From: an uncultured Clostridiaceae bacterium
GTDB taxonomy: Bacteria > Bacillota > Clostridia > Oscillospirales > Ruminococcaceae
Direction of reading: 5' to 3'
DNA length: 9,944 nucleotides
Assembly (NCBI GenBank): GCA_946411985.1
Contig: CAMKFY010000031.1
Location: 1-9,944 of the forward strand
Shown: piece after piece, positions 1-7,020 of the stretch
Numbering within the stretch: the stretch's first letter is position 1
Layout: every line of letters begins with the position of its first letter
The notes under the pieces: model-generated
The model's database searches: none
What the model was told of the DNA's origin: nothing
Seen by the model: only the letters and a program-made list of their open reading frames with translations
Position numbers and translations under genes: made by a program

Positions 1-116
1 AAATATTGTTATTTTTTAATATTTTATAGTATATTAAGTTTTTATTTTAAATAAAGGTTAATGTAATAATGTTAAAGTAAAGATACCGCAACTGATTTAG
101 ATTTATCTTACTAATT
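1..116. repeat. 116-bp direct repeat, copy A
   Basis: Non-coding AT-rich repeat whose second copy lies 202 bp downstream (203-318). The two differ at only two positions (56 G versus 258 A; 107 C versus 309 T). Copy A begins at the first base of the window, so the repeat may extend further left or be part of a longer tandem array. The only stretch richer in G and C is gataccgcaactg, near positions 82-94. No reading frame, hairpin or known RNA motif was recognised. Confidence 0.9.
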
Positions 117-202
117 CAAATACATTATATAATTTTTTATATTTTATTATATTATATTAAAGTTTTCTAATATTTCAAATAATAAATTAAGAGTATAATA
201 AT

Positions 203-318
203 AAATATTGTTATTTTTTAATATTTTATAGTATATTAAGTTTTTATTTTAAATAAAAGTTAATGTAATAATGTTAAAGTAAAGATACCGCAACTGATTT
301 AGATTTATTTTACTAATT
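203..318. repeat. 116-bp direct repeat, copy B
   Basis: Second copy of the repeat at 1-116, 114 of 116 bases identical. Similarity stops sharply after ctaatt (318). The 86-bp spacer between the copies (117-202) is plain AT-rich sequence. The repeat lies upstream of the CBS-protein promoter at 481-509, but nothing seen ties it to that promoter. Confidence 0.9.
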
Positions 319-480
319 TAGCACACATCAATAGTATTTTAAAATATAATAAATTAGGAAGTTAAAACAATTTAATAAATATTATGAATAATTTAACAAA
401 ATACAAACAAATTTAGGAAAATATATTGTATTAACCAATAAAATTTAACATTTATAGTAAAAAAAGCATAAAATTTAAAG
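319..480. other. AT-rich non-coding stretch
   Basis: Together with the repeats this makes the first 480 bases gene-free. The longest ATG-initiated frames are about ten codons and lack ribosome binding sites. I found no tRNA, riboswitch or terminator-like hairpin on either strand. Confidence 0.6.
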
Positions 481-509
481 TTGACATTTTAATTAATACA
501 AAGTATCAT
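481..509 (+). promoter_or_regulatory. Sigma-A type promoter for the CBS-pair gene
   Basis: A perfect -35 box TTGACA (481-486) is followed by a 17-base spacer and a -10 box TATCAT (504-509, five of six consensus). A second possible -10, TATAAT at 509-514, has a less favourable 22-base spacer. Transcription would start near 516, leaving about 30 bases of leader before the start codon at 546. Confidence 0.75.
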
Positions 510-545
510 ATAATTCAATTTATATTTTTATATTTCGGAGGGTGT

Positions 546-1400
546 ATGTCTTATATGGAAAATGAAGACAACAAAGATGAAGGGCCTGGTAGTATTTACA
601 AATTATTTGGAGTTAAAAATACATATAAAACCCCTAAAGATTGCATACTAAACCTAGCACACCAAGCAGAAAAGGAAGGCGCGCTATCTGGTTATCAGAG
701 CGAAATGATAGAAAAAACTTTAAATTTAGATTTCGTTACGGTAGCAGATATAATGACGCATAGGGTAGATATAAAGGCTGTTGGCAGCAATGCTAAAATT
801 AAAGATATTATAGAACTTTCTATAAAAAGCGGATTTTCTAGAATACCCGTATATGAAAACGATATAGATAACATAATAGGGTTTGTTTATGTTAAAGATT
901 TGTTAAGTTTTATATTTGAAAAGAAAAGTGTGAACGAAAGTATTAGTTCTAAATATATTAGGAATTTTTTGTTTGTAACAGAATCTATGAAATGTGTTGA
1001 GCTTGTAAAGCAGTTAACTTCAGGGCATAAACACTTAGCAGTTGTTGTAGATGAATATGGCGGCACTTCAGGCATAGTTAGCTTAGAAGACGCTGTTGAG
1101 GCGGTGTTTGGTGACATACAAGATGAATATGATAACGAAAGCGCAAAAATAATAAAAAGAGATGACACCACATTCATACTGCAAGGTAGCGCAGATTTGG
1201 ATGATGTTAACGAGGTTTTAGGCACAAGCATACCAAAAACAGCAAATTATGATACAATAGGTGGGTTTTTGGTAGATAAGCTAGGCTCAGTTCCACAAGA
1301 AAATGAAAAACCTACAGTTAAATATGATTGTGTAGAGTTTAACATATTAAGCGTTAACAAACAGCACATAGAAAAAGTTGTAGCTGTGCTTTTGAGTTAG
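546..1400 (+). CDS. CorC/HlyC-type CBS-pair protein (no transmembrane domain)
   Basis: This 284-residue soluble protein has the architecture of CorC, a family linked to magnesium/cobalt efflux and resistance. A short N-terminal segment is followed by two CBS domains (about residues 66-125 and 133-190), which in this family bind adenine nucleotides, and a C-terminal CorC/HlyC transporter-associated domain (about 205-283). The signature VVDEYGGTSGIVSLEDAVE lies at 167-185 and TIGGFLVDKLG at 237-247. The DUF21 membrane domain of full-length CNNM/YhdP-like transporters is absent, as in Escherichia coli CorC (about 290 residues). The chosen ATG follows GGAGG (537-541) by only four bases; a second in-frame ATG at 555 has a longer gap and cannot be excluded. 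The gene has its own promoter and appears monocistronic. Family assignment is firm; the ion handled is unknown. Confidence 0.88.
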   Translation: MSYMENEDNKDEGPGSIYKLFGVKNTYKTPKDCILNLAHQAEKEGALSGYQSEMIEKTLNLDFVTVADIMTHRVDIKAVGSNAKIKDIIELSIKSGFSRIPVYENDIDNIIGFVYVKDLLSFIFEKKSVNESISSKYIRNFLFVTESMKCVELVKQLTSGHKHLAVVVDEYGGTSGIVSLEDAVEAVFGDIQDEYDNESAKIIKRDDTTFILQGSADLDDVNEVLGTSIPKTANYDTIGGFLVDKLGSVPQENEKPTVKYDCVEFNILSVNKQHIEKVVAVLLS

Positions 1401-1421
1401 TGTATGGTTTGGTTTAATGTT

Positions 1422-1544
1422 TCATCTTTTATTTAAGAATACGAGCCATACCCAATACACTGTAGGTATTATAGCAGATGCTATCATTGTTATAGCACAT
1501 ATTAATGTGAATATTTTTATTCTTAATTTTCTTTTATCTTTCAT
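1422..1544 (-). CDS. Small single-pass membrane protein, 40 residues
   Basis: A short frame opposite the neighbouring genes starts with ATG at 1544 behind a strong Shine-Dalgarno AAAGGAGA (complement of 1551-1558), six bases upstream. It encodes a basic N-terminus (MKDKRKLRIK), a hydrophobic stretch of about 27 residues (positions 11-37) and a short basic tail (NKR), predicting one membrane helix. A promoter-like sequence lies just upstream (1570-1598). A 77-codon frame on the opposite strand at 1417-1650 has no ribosome binding site and is probably its shadow. The gene converges on the CBS gene, 21 bases between stops. I do not recognise the family; Clostridia carry several such conserved mini membrane proteins of unknown role. 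The ribosome site, promoter and membrane profile support a real gene. Confidence 0.72.
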   Translation of the reverse strand: MKDKRKLRIKIFTLICAITMIASAIIPTVYWVWLVFLNKR

Positions 1545-1569
1545 TGGCAATCTCCTTTTAATTTTTCTT

Positions 1570-1598
1570 ATTATACTATATTATTTTATAATTACAAA
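1570..1598 (-). promoter_or_regulatory. Promoter for the 40-residue membrane protein
   Basis: Read on the minus strand, TTTGTA (complement of 1593-1598), a 17-base spacer and a perfect TATAAT (complement of 1570-1575) precede the Shine-Dalgarno site by a few bases. Transcription would start near 1563, giving a leader of roughly 20 bases. The -35 box is weak. Confidence 0.55.
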
Positions 1599-1709
1599 TA
1601 TTAAATATGAAAAATTATTTGTTTTTATAAAAAAATATCTAAAACTGTAACATTTTAAGCGTTTTACGAATATATTATAACATAATTTTAAAAGGCGGTG
1701 TCTATATAT

Positions 1710-2174
1710 TTGGAAAATAATAATAACGAGAAACTAATAGATAAGCTTCAGCAGTTGGTTACTGGGTTATTTATGCAAGCAGATTTACATGATGTTCAAT
1801 ATAGAATATTTAAATTTAACGGTTATTATAGGTTAGCGGATAGGTATAGAAAGAGAATAGAAGCGGAAAGAGTTTTTACACGTAGAACAATGAAACGTAT
1901 TTTGGAGCTTGGTGGCGAAATAAAAATAGAGGAACGCTCAGGAGAGCCAGTGCACACCGACCCTATTGAGGCCTTAAAATACGACTTAAATAAAACATCT
2001 AGTTCTTTAAGTTGGGTTGAAGAAGCTTTAGCTGAGTCTGCAAATAATATTGTTGTATATTATTTTTTAATAGAACTATATAAATATGCTCAAATTAGTA
2101 TAAACTGGCTAAGCAGGCAGGTGCGATTAGCTGAAGTATTAGGTAAAGAAAACTGGTATTTAAAACAACTATAA
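1710..2174 (+). CDS. Bacterioferritin-like four-helix protein lacking iron ligands
   Basis: A 154-residue, probably cytosolic protein with the helical pattern of bacterioferritin. KRILELGGEIKI (62-73) matches the E. coli Bfr ERILFLEG turn, and LIELYKYAQISINWLSRQV (120-138) matches its MIEILRDEEGHIDWLETEL helix. By this manual alignment most diiron ligands are gone: the helix-A Glu falls on hydrophobic or small residues, the ExxH of helix B is ERVF (Glu53 retained, His replaced by Phe56), and the EEGH of helix D is AQIS. The heme-ligand Met position is Arg. It may therefore keep the fold without ferroxidase activity. I chose TTG at 1710 because AGGCGGTG (1693-1700) sits nine bases upstream; the in-frame GTG at 1698 lies inside that site. 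It stands alone and ends in a hairpin. Fold assignment is reasonably sure; function is unknown. Confidence 0.75.
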   Translation: MENNNNEKLIDKLQQLVTGLFMQADLHDVQYRIFKFNGYYRLADRYRKRIEAERVFTRRTMKRILELGGEIKIEERSGEPVHTDPIEALKYDLNKTSSSLSWVEEALAESANNIVVYYFLIELYKYAQISINWLSRQVRLAEVLGKENWYLKQL

Positions 2175-2203
2175 TATAATAAAATTTATATTATAGTTGT
2201 TTT
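2162..2203 (+). terminator. 18-bp perfect hairpin at the end of the ferritin-like gene
   Basis: Bases 2162-2179 and 2186-2203 form a perfect 18-bp inverted repeat around a six-base loop. The descending arm ends in TTTT and the ascending arm starts with AAAA, so the element could act in both directions. It overlaps the TAA stop at 2172-2174. The stem is AT-rich, but its length makes a terminator the best explanation. Confidence 0.75.
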
Positions 2204-2420
2204 ATAAGTCGCTGTTTTTATAATTTTTTAGGTTAAGCTAAAATTAAAAGTTATAAGAATATGCGATTTTTTATATAATTTTAAACTTTATAACAATAAA
2301 ATTTATATTTAATAATTATTTTGTATTTATATATAAAAAAATGTTATTTTATTATATTCAAACCGCAAACAAATGCTGAATACACAATTTTAATTATTTC
2401 TAATAACTTTAAAAATATGC

Positions 2421-2440
2421 TTAAATTATTTATAATTTAA
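2421..2440 (-). terminator. Possible weak terminator after galE
   Basis: Directly after the galE stop on the minus strand, TTAAATTA and TAATTTAA can pair (8 bp, four-base loop), followed on that strand by GCATATTTTTAAAG with a short T run. The stem has only A and T, so this is tentative. The rest of 2204-2441 is AT-rich with no gene seen. Confidence 0.3.
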
Positions 2441-2441
2441 A

Positions 2442-3431
2442 TTAAGAATATCCGTTTGGGTGTAGTTTATGCCATTTAAATGCTGAACTTAATATAGTTT
2501 TTATATCACTATATTGCTGGTTCCAATTTAATATTCTTTTTGCTTTTTCGCTAGATGCTATTAGAATGCGAGGGTCTCCTTTTCTTCTTGGCTTTTCTTT
2601 TACTGGTATTATACAGTTTGTTATATTTTGTGCAGCTTTAATTATTTCTCTAACAGAAAGCCCTACGCCTCCGCCTAAATTAAATATATTACTATGTCCA
2701 CCATTTTTTAAATATTCCACCGCTAAAATATGAGCTTGTGCTAAGTCTGTTACGTGTATATAATCTCTTATTGCTGTGCCGTCTTTTGTGTTGTAATCTG
2801 TTCCAAATATGTTTATATATTCTTTTTTATTAATTGCCGCTTTTAATATAAGTGGTATTAAATGTGTTTCTAAACTATGAGCTTCGCCTATTTCTGCGCT
2901 TGAATCGGCTCCACAAGCATTAAAATACCTCAAAGACACAAATTTTATATTATATGCTATAGATGCCCATTTTAGCATATTTTCAACTGCAAGTTTTGTT
3001 GCGCCGTAGCAGTTAGTTGGGTTTGTTGGAGCAGTTTCTAATATTGGTATTGTTTCTGGTTCGCCGTATACCGCAGCTGTAGATGAAAATATTATAAATT
3101 CAATGTTATTTTCCACCATAGCTTTTAGTAAAACTTCTGTGCCATGCACATTATTATTATAATATTTTAAAGGGTTTAGCATGCTTTCGCCAACCTGAGA
3201 AAAAGCTGCAAAATGTATTATTGCATCTATTTTTTCCATTTTAAATAGCGCGTTTAAAAAATTTTTATCTTTTATATCGCCTTTATAAAACTTGGCATTT
3301 TTATTAATAGCTTTCTCAAAGCCGGTGGATAGGTTATCTGCTACTACAACATTTTTATTATTTTTTATTAGTTCACGTACGGCGTGAGAACCAATATACC
3401 CAGCTCCTCCAACAACTAAAATATTGCTCAT
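2442..3431 (-). CDS. galE: UDP-glucose 4-epimerase
   Basis: A 329-residue cytosolic enzyme of the extended short-chain dehydrogenase family that interconverts UDP-glucose and UDP-galactose with bound NAD. It supports galactose use (Leloir pathway) and supply of UDP-galactose for cell-surface glycans. The NAD-binding GGAGYIG lies at residues 8-14 and the second-strand Asp in VVADNLSTG at about 32. The catalytic set is complete: FSSTAAVYG (115-123, with Thr118 in the usual Ser/Thr place) and YGATK (Tyr142, Lys146). The substrate-side RYFNACGAD (168-176) and the IRDYIHVTDLA segment (221-231) are typical. Length is normal (about 330-340). ATG at 3431 follows AAAGGAG on the minus strand at good spacing. 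No other gal genes lie nearby, so a cell-envelope role is as likely as galactose catabolism. Assignment is firm. Confidence 0.96.
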   Translation of the reverse strand: MSNILVVGGAGYIGSHAVRELIKNNKNVVVADNLSTGFEKAINKNAKFYKGDIKDKNFLNALFKMEKIDAIIHFAAFSQVGESMLNPLKYYNNNVHGTEVLLKAMVENNIEFIIFSSTAAVYGEPETIPILETAPTNPTNCYGATKLAVENMLKWASIAYNIKFVSLRYFNACGADSSAEIGEAHSLETHLIPLILKAAINKKEYINIFGTDYNTKDGTAIRDYIHVTDLAQAHILAVEYLKNGGHSNIFNLGGGVGLSVREIIKAAQNITNCIIPVKEKPRRKGDPRILIASSEKAKRILNWNQQYSDIKTILSSAFKWHKLHPNGYS

Positions 3432-3445
3432 AAACCTTCTCCTTT

Positions 3446-3842
3446 CAAATTTTTATTATTTAATAATTGCCTATAACAATTCCATTTAACTCAAGTTTAA
3501 AGATAAAATTATATTTTTAAAAATTTGTAGCTCATTTTAATATTTTGTTTATGAGTTTTGCCGTATAGAATTTATATTTTTATTATTGTTAATGTAAGAA
3601 AAATTTAATATATATTTTTATATATTTTATATATTTCATGCTTGTTTACTATATAACCAAAGTATTTTTTAATTATGTTAATTATATACTTTTTCGTATA
3701 TAATAATTTAAAGTTATAATTTAATAAATTAACAATATATATTAACAAACTCAAAATTATAATTAAATGAATAAAAATAAATTTGTTATAAATAATTGTT
3801 TAGTGTATAATGTATAATACTAATCTTTTAACAATATATAAT
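3446..3842. other. AT-rich intergenic region without recognisable genes
   Basis: About 400 bases between galE and the membrane-protein gene, both on the minus strand. It should contain the galE promoter and the end of the upstream transcript, but no clean -35/-10 pair stands out against the near-uniform A and T. The longest ATG frame here is 22 codons (from 3639, plus strand) with no ribosome binding site. A short imperfect palindrome around gtataatgtataatac (3806-3821) is the only visible symmetry. Confidence 0.5.
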
Positions 3843-4373
3843 TTAATAAAACTTATTGCGTATTTTGAATATATTAAAGTAATATGTTTTAAACATAGAA
3901 AGGCAAACGCTATATAAAACAATAACAAAATTAAAAAAAATAATAATACAAACTATATATAAATTGCTTATCTGTTTTGTTTTTAGAAATCCTATTGCTA
4001 AAAATATATAAATAACTACATTAACAATAACACAAGAAATTATAAAATTAAAAATAAACATTAAAAAAAATTTTAAAAATTTAATTTTAATGTTATCAAA
4101 AAAATTTTTTATTATAGGGTAATACCCAAAAATTAGTACATATAATAAAGCGGAGTCGCTATAAATTACACTAAAAAAAGAAAATGTAGACACAACAAAA
4201 TAAACCATAAAAGCATATTTACTGTTTACTTCTATAGCTATTAAATAAATGAATGCACTACAAATAAAACATAAAGAATAGCTAGCAAAAGGTATAAAAA
4301 GAGCCAAATTTAATAAGACTACGCTAATTGCAATTGCTATGCTGCAAAAAGCTAGTTGTGACGTTCTTTTCAA
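3843..4373 (-). CDS. Conserved multi-pass membrane protein, S-component-like
   Basis: A 176-residue, strongly hydrophobic protein with about five or six predicted membrane helices (roughly residues 8-30, 34-50, 53-70, 73-90, 100-128, 138-162). A central ALLYVLIFGYYPIIK (75-89) followed by a basic amphipathic stretch resembles a family I recall in Clostridia next to J-domain genes. The overall look is like substrate-binding (S) subunits of ECF vitamin transporters, but no ligand motif is recognisable, so I give no substrate. The start is TTG at 4373, supported by AAAAGGAGT (complement of 4383-4391) eight to nine bases upstream. It lies 30 bases after the J-domain gene and is almost certainly co-transcribed with it. 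The N-terminus could serve as a signal anchor. Being a membrane protein is secure; its role is unknown. Confidence 0.8.
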   Translation of the reverse strand: MKRTSQLAFCSIAIAISVVLLNLALFIPFASYSLCFICSAFIYLIAIEVNSKYAFMVYFVVSTFSFFSVIYSDSALLYVLIFGYYPIIKNFFDNIKIKFLKFFLMFIFNFIISCVIVNVVIYIFLAIGFLKTKQISNLYIVCIIIFFNFVIVLYSVCLSMFKTYYFNIFKIRNKFY

Positions 4374-4403
4374 AAATTAGGTACTCCTTTTCATGTTAAA
4401 AGG

Positions 4404-5045
4404 CTAGCAGCAGCGGCCATAACCTCGTGGTGTGGTGCATTCGCAGCACATATCAGCACACATAATAGTTCCGCAAACGTCACAAAACCCACAACCAATA
4501 GGCTCGCCGTTTGGGTATTGTTCGTTAAACATTCCTCCTTGTGGCGGCTTGTTAAACCCCCCACCTCGTTGCCATTTTGCCCTTTCTAAAGCATTTTTAT
4601 ATTCTTCGTTTGTTGGGTCTAGCTGCACTGCCATTTCAAAGAAATTTGTAGCTTCTAAAAGCCAGCCTTTTTTAAAAAGTATAATACCTTTTAAGTAATA
4701 CCACTTAGCGTTTCTATTTTCCTGTTTTACATTTGATAATATATGTTCTGCCTTTTGCATTTCCCCAGATTTTATATAATCTTCTGCAACTTCTATATCA
4801 TTATTATCAAAATTCTCTTTAAATTGGTTATTGTTATTATTTTCAATTCTTTTAGATCTTCTTTCATTCATTATGGTGTCAAATGCTTTAGTTATTTCGT
4901 TTGTTTTTTCTAGTGCATGCTTTTTCAAGGTTTCTTTTTCATAATTTTGGGGGTCGTATTTTCTTTTTAGTTTTATATATGCTCTTTTTATCTCATCGTC
5001 TGTGGCGGTGTTTTGCACGCCAAGTATTCTGTAAAATTCGTCCAT
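4404..5045 (-). CDS. J-domain/TPR protein with Cys-rich tail and altered HPD motif
   Basis: A 213-residue protein with three parts. Residues 1-62 are a J-domain (FYRILGVQNTATDDEIKRAY, then a helix ending NEITKAFDTI). A polar Asn-rich linker (about 65-82) leads to two TPR-like helical pairs (about 83-155, including WYYLKGIILFKKG and EATNFFEMAVQLDPTNEEY). The C-terminal 30 residues carry nine cysteines (185, 188, 191, 196, 200, 201, 203, 212, 213), suggesting a metal site. The overall design is familiar from Clostridia. The J-domain signature HPD, which normally stimulates Hsp70 (DnaK) ATPase, reads DPQ at 31-33, so coupling to DnaK is probably lost or changed. ATG at 5045 follows GAAGGAGT (complement of 5055-5062) at nine bases. 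It heads a two-gene unit with the membrane protein downstream. Client or process unknown. Confidence 0.87.
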   Translation of the reverse strand: MDEFYRILGVQNTATDDEIKRAYIKLKRKYDPQNYEKETLKKHALEKTNEITKAFDTIMNERRSKRIENNNNNQFKENFDNNDIEVAEDYIKSGEMQKAEHILSNVKQENRNAKWYYLKGIILFKKGWLLEATNFFEMAVQLDPTNEEYKNALERAKWQRGGGFNKPPQGGMFNEQYPNGEPIGCGFCDVCGTIMCADMCCECTTPRGYGRCC

Positions 5046-5198
5046 TGCAGGTTTACTCCTTCATAATTTAAAGCTGTATTACAATATTTTTTTATACACA
5101 CTTATATATATTTAAAATATTTTGCTAAACTAATTTATTCAAATTTATTTAAAATTTTATATTTTTTGATTTAACATTATGTTTAATATAATTCAACC

Positions 5199-6059
5199 CT
5201 ATTTGCAATACTTTTTTATTACTTTATCTTTCTCTGTTTTTAATCCTAAATATATTATATTTTTTAGTATAGATTCCCATTTCTTTATATTTAAGCTTTC
5301 AAAAGCTTCTGCTAGCTGAGCTATACAAAAATTTATAAGTTCATTTGCTTCATTTAAAGTTTTGCTATTAAGTTTTGAAATATCTAATTTTTTATTTTGT
5401 ATAATTGGGTTAAATCTGCTATTTTTATAGTCTTTTTCAATGTCATCTATAGCGTCTAATATATATATATATTTACCTACCATATAACCAAGTCTGTAGA
5501 GATTATTAGCATGTTTATTATTTTTAGCTAATTCTTTAAAAATTAAACCAATACAATTTGCTGTAGGGTGGCTGTAATAATCTAACGACATATTAGTTTT
5601 ATTTTCCACACAAATTTGTTCTTTACTAAGGTTTGATAGTGCGTTAGATATATTTTTTTCATATTCCATAGCCTTTTTATATGGCCGTTTAAACAGGATT
5701 AGTAATATAATATTCAAAAATTTTTTAAAGTATTTACAATCTAAAACATTATCTTTAAGTTTGAAGTAGAAAAGTATAACTCCTACATCTGCAGCTTTTT
5801 TTAAAACGTCGCAATTCTTTAAGCAATTTCTTTTTTTGAATGGATGAATTTTGCAAAACTTCTTTTCAAAATTTACATCTTCATTTAAATATCCTATACA
5901 AAATATTGCATAAAAAACCATGTCATAGCTTAAAAACAGTCTGCTTAAAATTCCATACCGTTTTTTTATCTGTTTGCAAAGCCCGCAATATATGGCTTTA
6001 TACGTTTCATTTTCACAAACTCTAAGATGTGGTATATATGGCAATACATATCCGAACAA
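5199..6059 (-). CDS. DUF5685 family protein
   Basis: A 286-residue protein starting MFGYVLPYIPHLRVCENETY, the usual opening of the DUF5685 family of Clostridia (function unknown to me). Numbered from the start chosen here, a CxxC lies in YCGLC (25-28), and further Cys at 69, 79 and 83 could form a metal site. A hydrophobic stretch around 116-123 is too short and broken to call a membrane segment with confidence. An acidic YILDAIDDIEKD motif (199-210) followed by FNPI resembles the Asp-rich helix of all-alpha isoprenoid-synthase folds; that parallel is only suggestive. I start at TTG 6059 because AGGAGA (complement of 6066-6071) lies six bases upstream and MFGYV then matches the family. An in-frame TTG at 6074 would place the ribosome site inside the coding region. 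It shares a strand with the J-domain gene, 153 bases upstream of it. Confidence 0.85.
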   Translation of the reverse strand: MFGYVLPYIPHLRVCENETYKAIYCGLCKQIKKRYGILSRLFLSYDMVFYAIFCIGYLNEDVNFEKKFCKIHPFKKRNCLKNCDVLKKAADVGVILFYFKLKDNVLDCKYFKKFLNIILLILFKRPYKKAMEYEKNISNALSNLSKEQICVENKTNMSLDYYSHPTANCIGLIFKELAKNNKHANNLYRLGYMVGKYIYILDAIDDIEKDYKNSRFNPIIQNKKLDISKLNSKTLNEANELINFCIAQLAEAFESLNIKKWESILKNIIYLGLKTEKDKVIKKYCK

Positions 6060-6093
6060 TTCTTCTCTCCTCAATTTAATAGTTAGCGGAATT

Positions 6094-6122
6094 ATTATAA
6101 CATAGCTTGTAAAATATTGAAA
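6094..6122 (-). promoter_or_regulatory. Extended -10 promoter for the DUF5685 gene
   Basis: On the minus strand TGTTATAAT (complement of 6094-6102) is an extended -10 element. A weak -35, TTTCAA (complement of 6117-6122), sits 17 bases upstream. It lies back to back with the queH promoter, so the short 6075-6200 gap serves both divergent genes. Confidence 0.6.
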
Positions 6123-6129
6123 TATAAAT

Positions 6130-6158
6130 TTGATATTTTATTTTTTATATAATATAAT
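6130..6158 (+). promoter_or_regulatory. Sigma-A type promoter for queH
   Basis: TTGATA (6130-6135, five of six consensus), a 17-base spacer, then a perfect TATAAT (6153-6158). Transcription would start near 6165, about 36 bases before the start codon. Confidence 0.75.
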
Positions 6159-6200
6159 TTCATGTTAGACAATATTTATAATTGAAAAGGATTTTATATT

Positions 6201-6746
6201 ATGATGAAGTTATTGTTACATTGCTGTTGTGCACCATGTTCTATAGAGTCTTTAAAGCAGTTCCAATATGAGTATGATATTACTCTTTTTTGGTATAACC
6301 CAAACATACATCCATTCACAGAATATAAAGCTAGGCTAAATTGTTTAAAAGAATATGCAAATTATGAAAATATTAAGCTTTTTGTTGTGGATTTTTATGG
6401 GTTACGTTATTTTATAAGTGGCATTAATGGAGATTTTAAGGGTAGGTGTAATTTTTGTTATCGCAGCAGGCTATTAACTACTGCAAAATATGCTAGCCTT
6501 AAAGGGTTTGACGCATTTTCAACAACATTGCTTTATAGCCCATATCAGAATCATGAAAAGATTCGTAGTATAGCACAAGATTTTTCTTTAAAGTTTAATG
6601 TATTTTTTGCGTATAAAGATATAAGGCCATTTTTTAGGGCTGGGCAGGAAAGAGCAAAAAAATTAGATTTATATATGCAAAAGTATTGCGGGTGTATATT
6701 TAGTGAACAAGAACGATATATAAAAAAACGTGGTAGAGTTATTTAG
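6201..6746 (+). CDS. queH: Epoxyqueuosine reductase QueH
   Basis: A 181-residue iron-sulfur enzyme that performs the last step of queuosine synthesis, reducing epoxyqueuosine to queuosine in the anticodon wobble position of GUN tRNAs. It is the non-cobalamin alternative to QueG. The full cysteine set is present: HCCCAPC (residues 7-13), RCNFCYRSRL (82-91) and YCGC (162-165). QNHEKIR (116-122) and the DIRPFFRAGQERAKKLDLY stretch (140-158) are also typical. Length is normal. ATG at 6201 follows GAAAAGGA (6184-6191) by nine bases; an ATG immediately after it (6204) is an alternative. It has its own promoter. No other que genes are in the window, so the precursor may be made elsewhere or salvaged. 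Its 3' half is repeated just downstream. Assignment is firm. Confidence 0.95.
   Translation: MMKLLLHCCCAPCSIESLKQFQYEYDITLFWYNPNIHPFTEYKARLNCLKEYANYENIKLFVVDFYGLRYFISGINGDFKGRCNFCYRSRLLTTAKYASLKGFDAFSTTLLYSPYQNHEKIRSIAQDFSLKFNVFFAYKDIRPFFRAGQERAKKLDLYMQKYCGCIFSEQERYIKKRGRVI
6423..6680 (+). repeat. 258-bp direct repeat within queH, copy 1
   Basis: This segment of the intact queH gene (codons about 75-160) is repeated without any mismatch at 6763-7020, an offset of 340 bases. Looser similarity continues to about 6720, in register after one extra A in the second copy. Confidence 0.95.
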
Positions 6747-6762
6747 TTTAATTTACAATTTT

Positions 6763-7020
6763 ATTAATGGAGATTTTAAGGGTAGGTGTAATTTTTGTTA
6801 TCGCAGCAGGCTATTAACTACTGCAAAATATGCTAGCCTTAAAGGGTTTGACGCATTTTCAACAACATTGCTTTATAGCCCATATCAGAATCATGAAAAG
6901 ATTCGTAGTATAGCACAAGATTTTTCTTTAAAGTTTAATGTATTTTTTGCGTATAAAGATATAAGGCCATTTTTTAGGGCTGGGCAGGAAAGAGCAAAAA
7001 AATTAGATTTATATATGCAA
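6763..7020 (+). repeat. 258-bp direct repeat, copy 2 (queH fragment)
   Basis: Identical at every base to 6423-6680. It starts 16 bases after the queH stop codon, and its left boundary (attaatgg) shows no obvious target-site or insertion-sequence features. Confidence 0.95.

Noticed and set aside
1..318. CRISPR array
   Set aside because: Only two copies are present, each 116 bp and not palindromic, with a single 86-bp AT-rich spacer. No cas genes are nearby.
1417..1650. 77-codon hydrophobic open frame on the plus strand
   Set aside because: No ribosome binding site, and it lies opposite the better supported 40-residue minus-strand gene. Its hydrophobicity follows from AT-rich sequence.
4432..4698. 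88-codon plus-strand frame opposite the J-domain gene
   Set aside because: It is a mirror of the Cys-rich and TPR coding sequence, with no ribosome site and no recognisable family.
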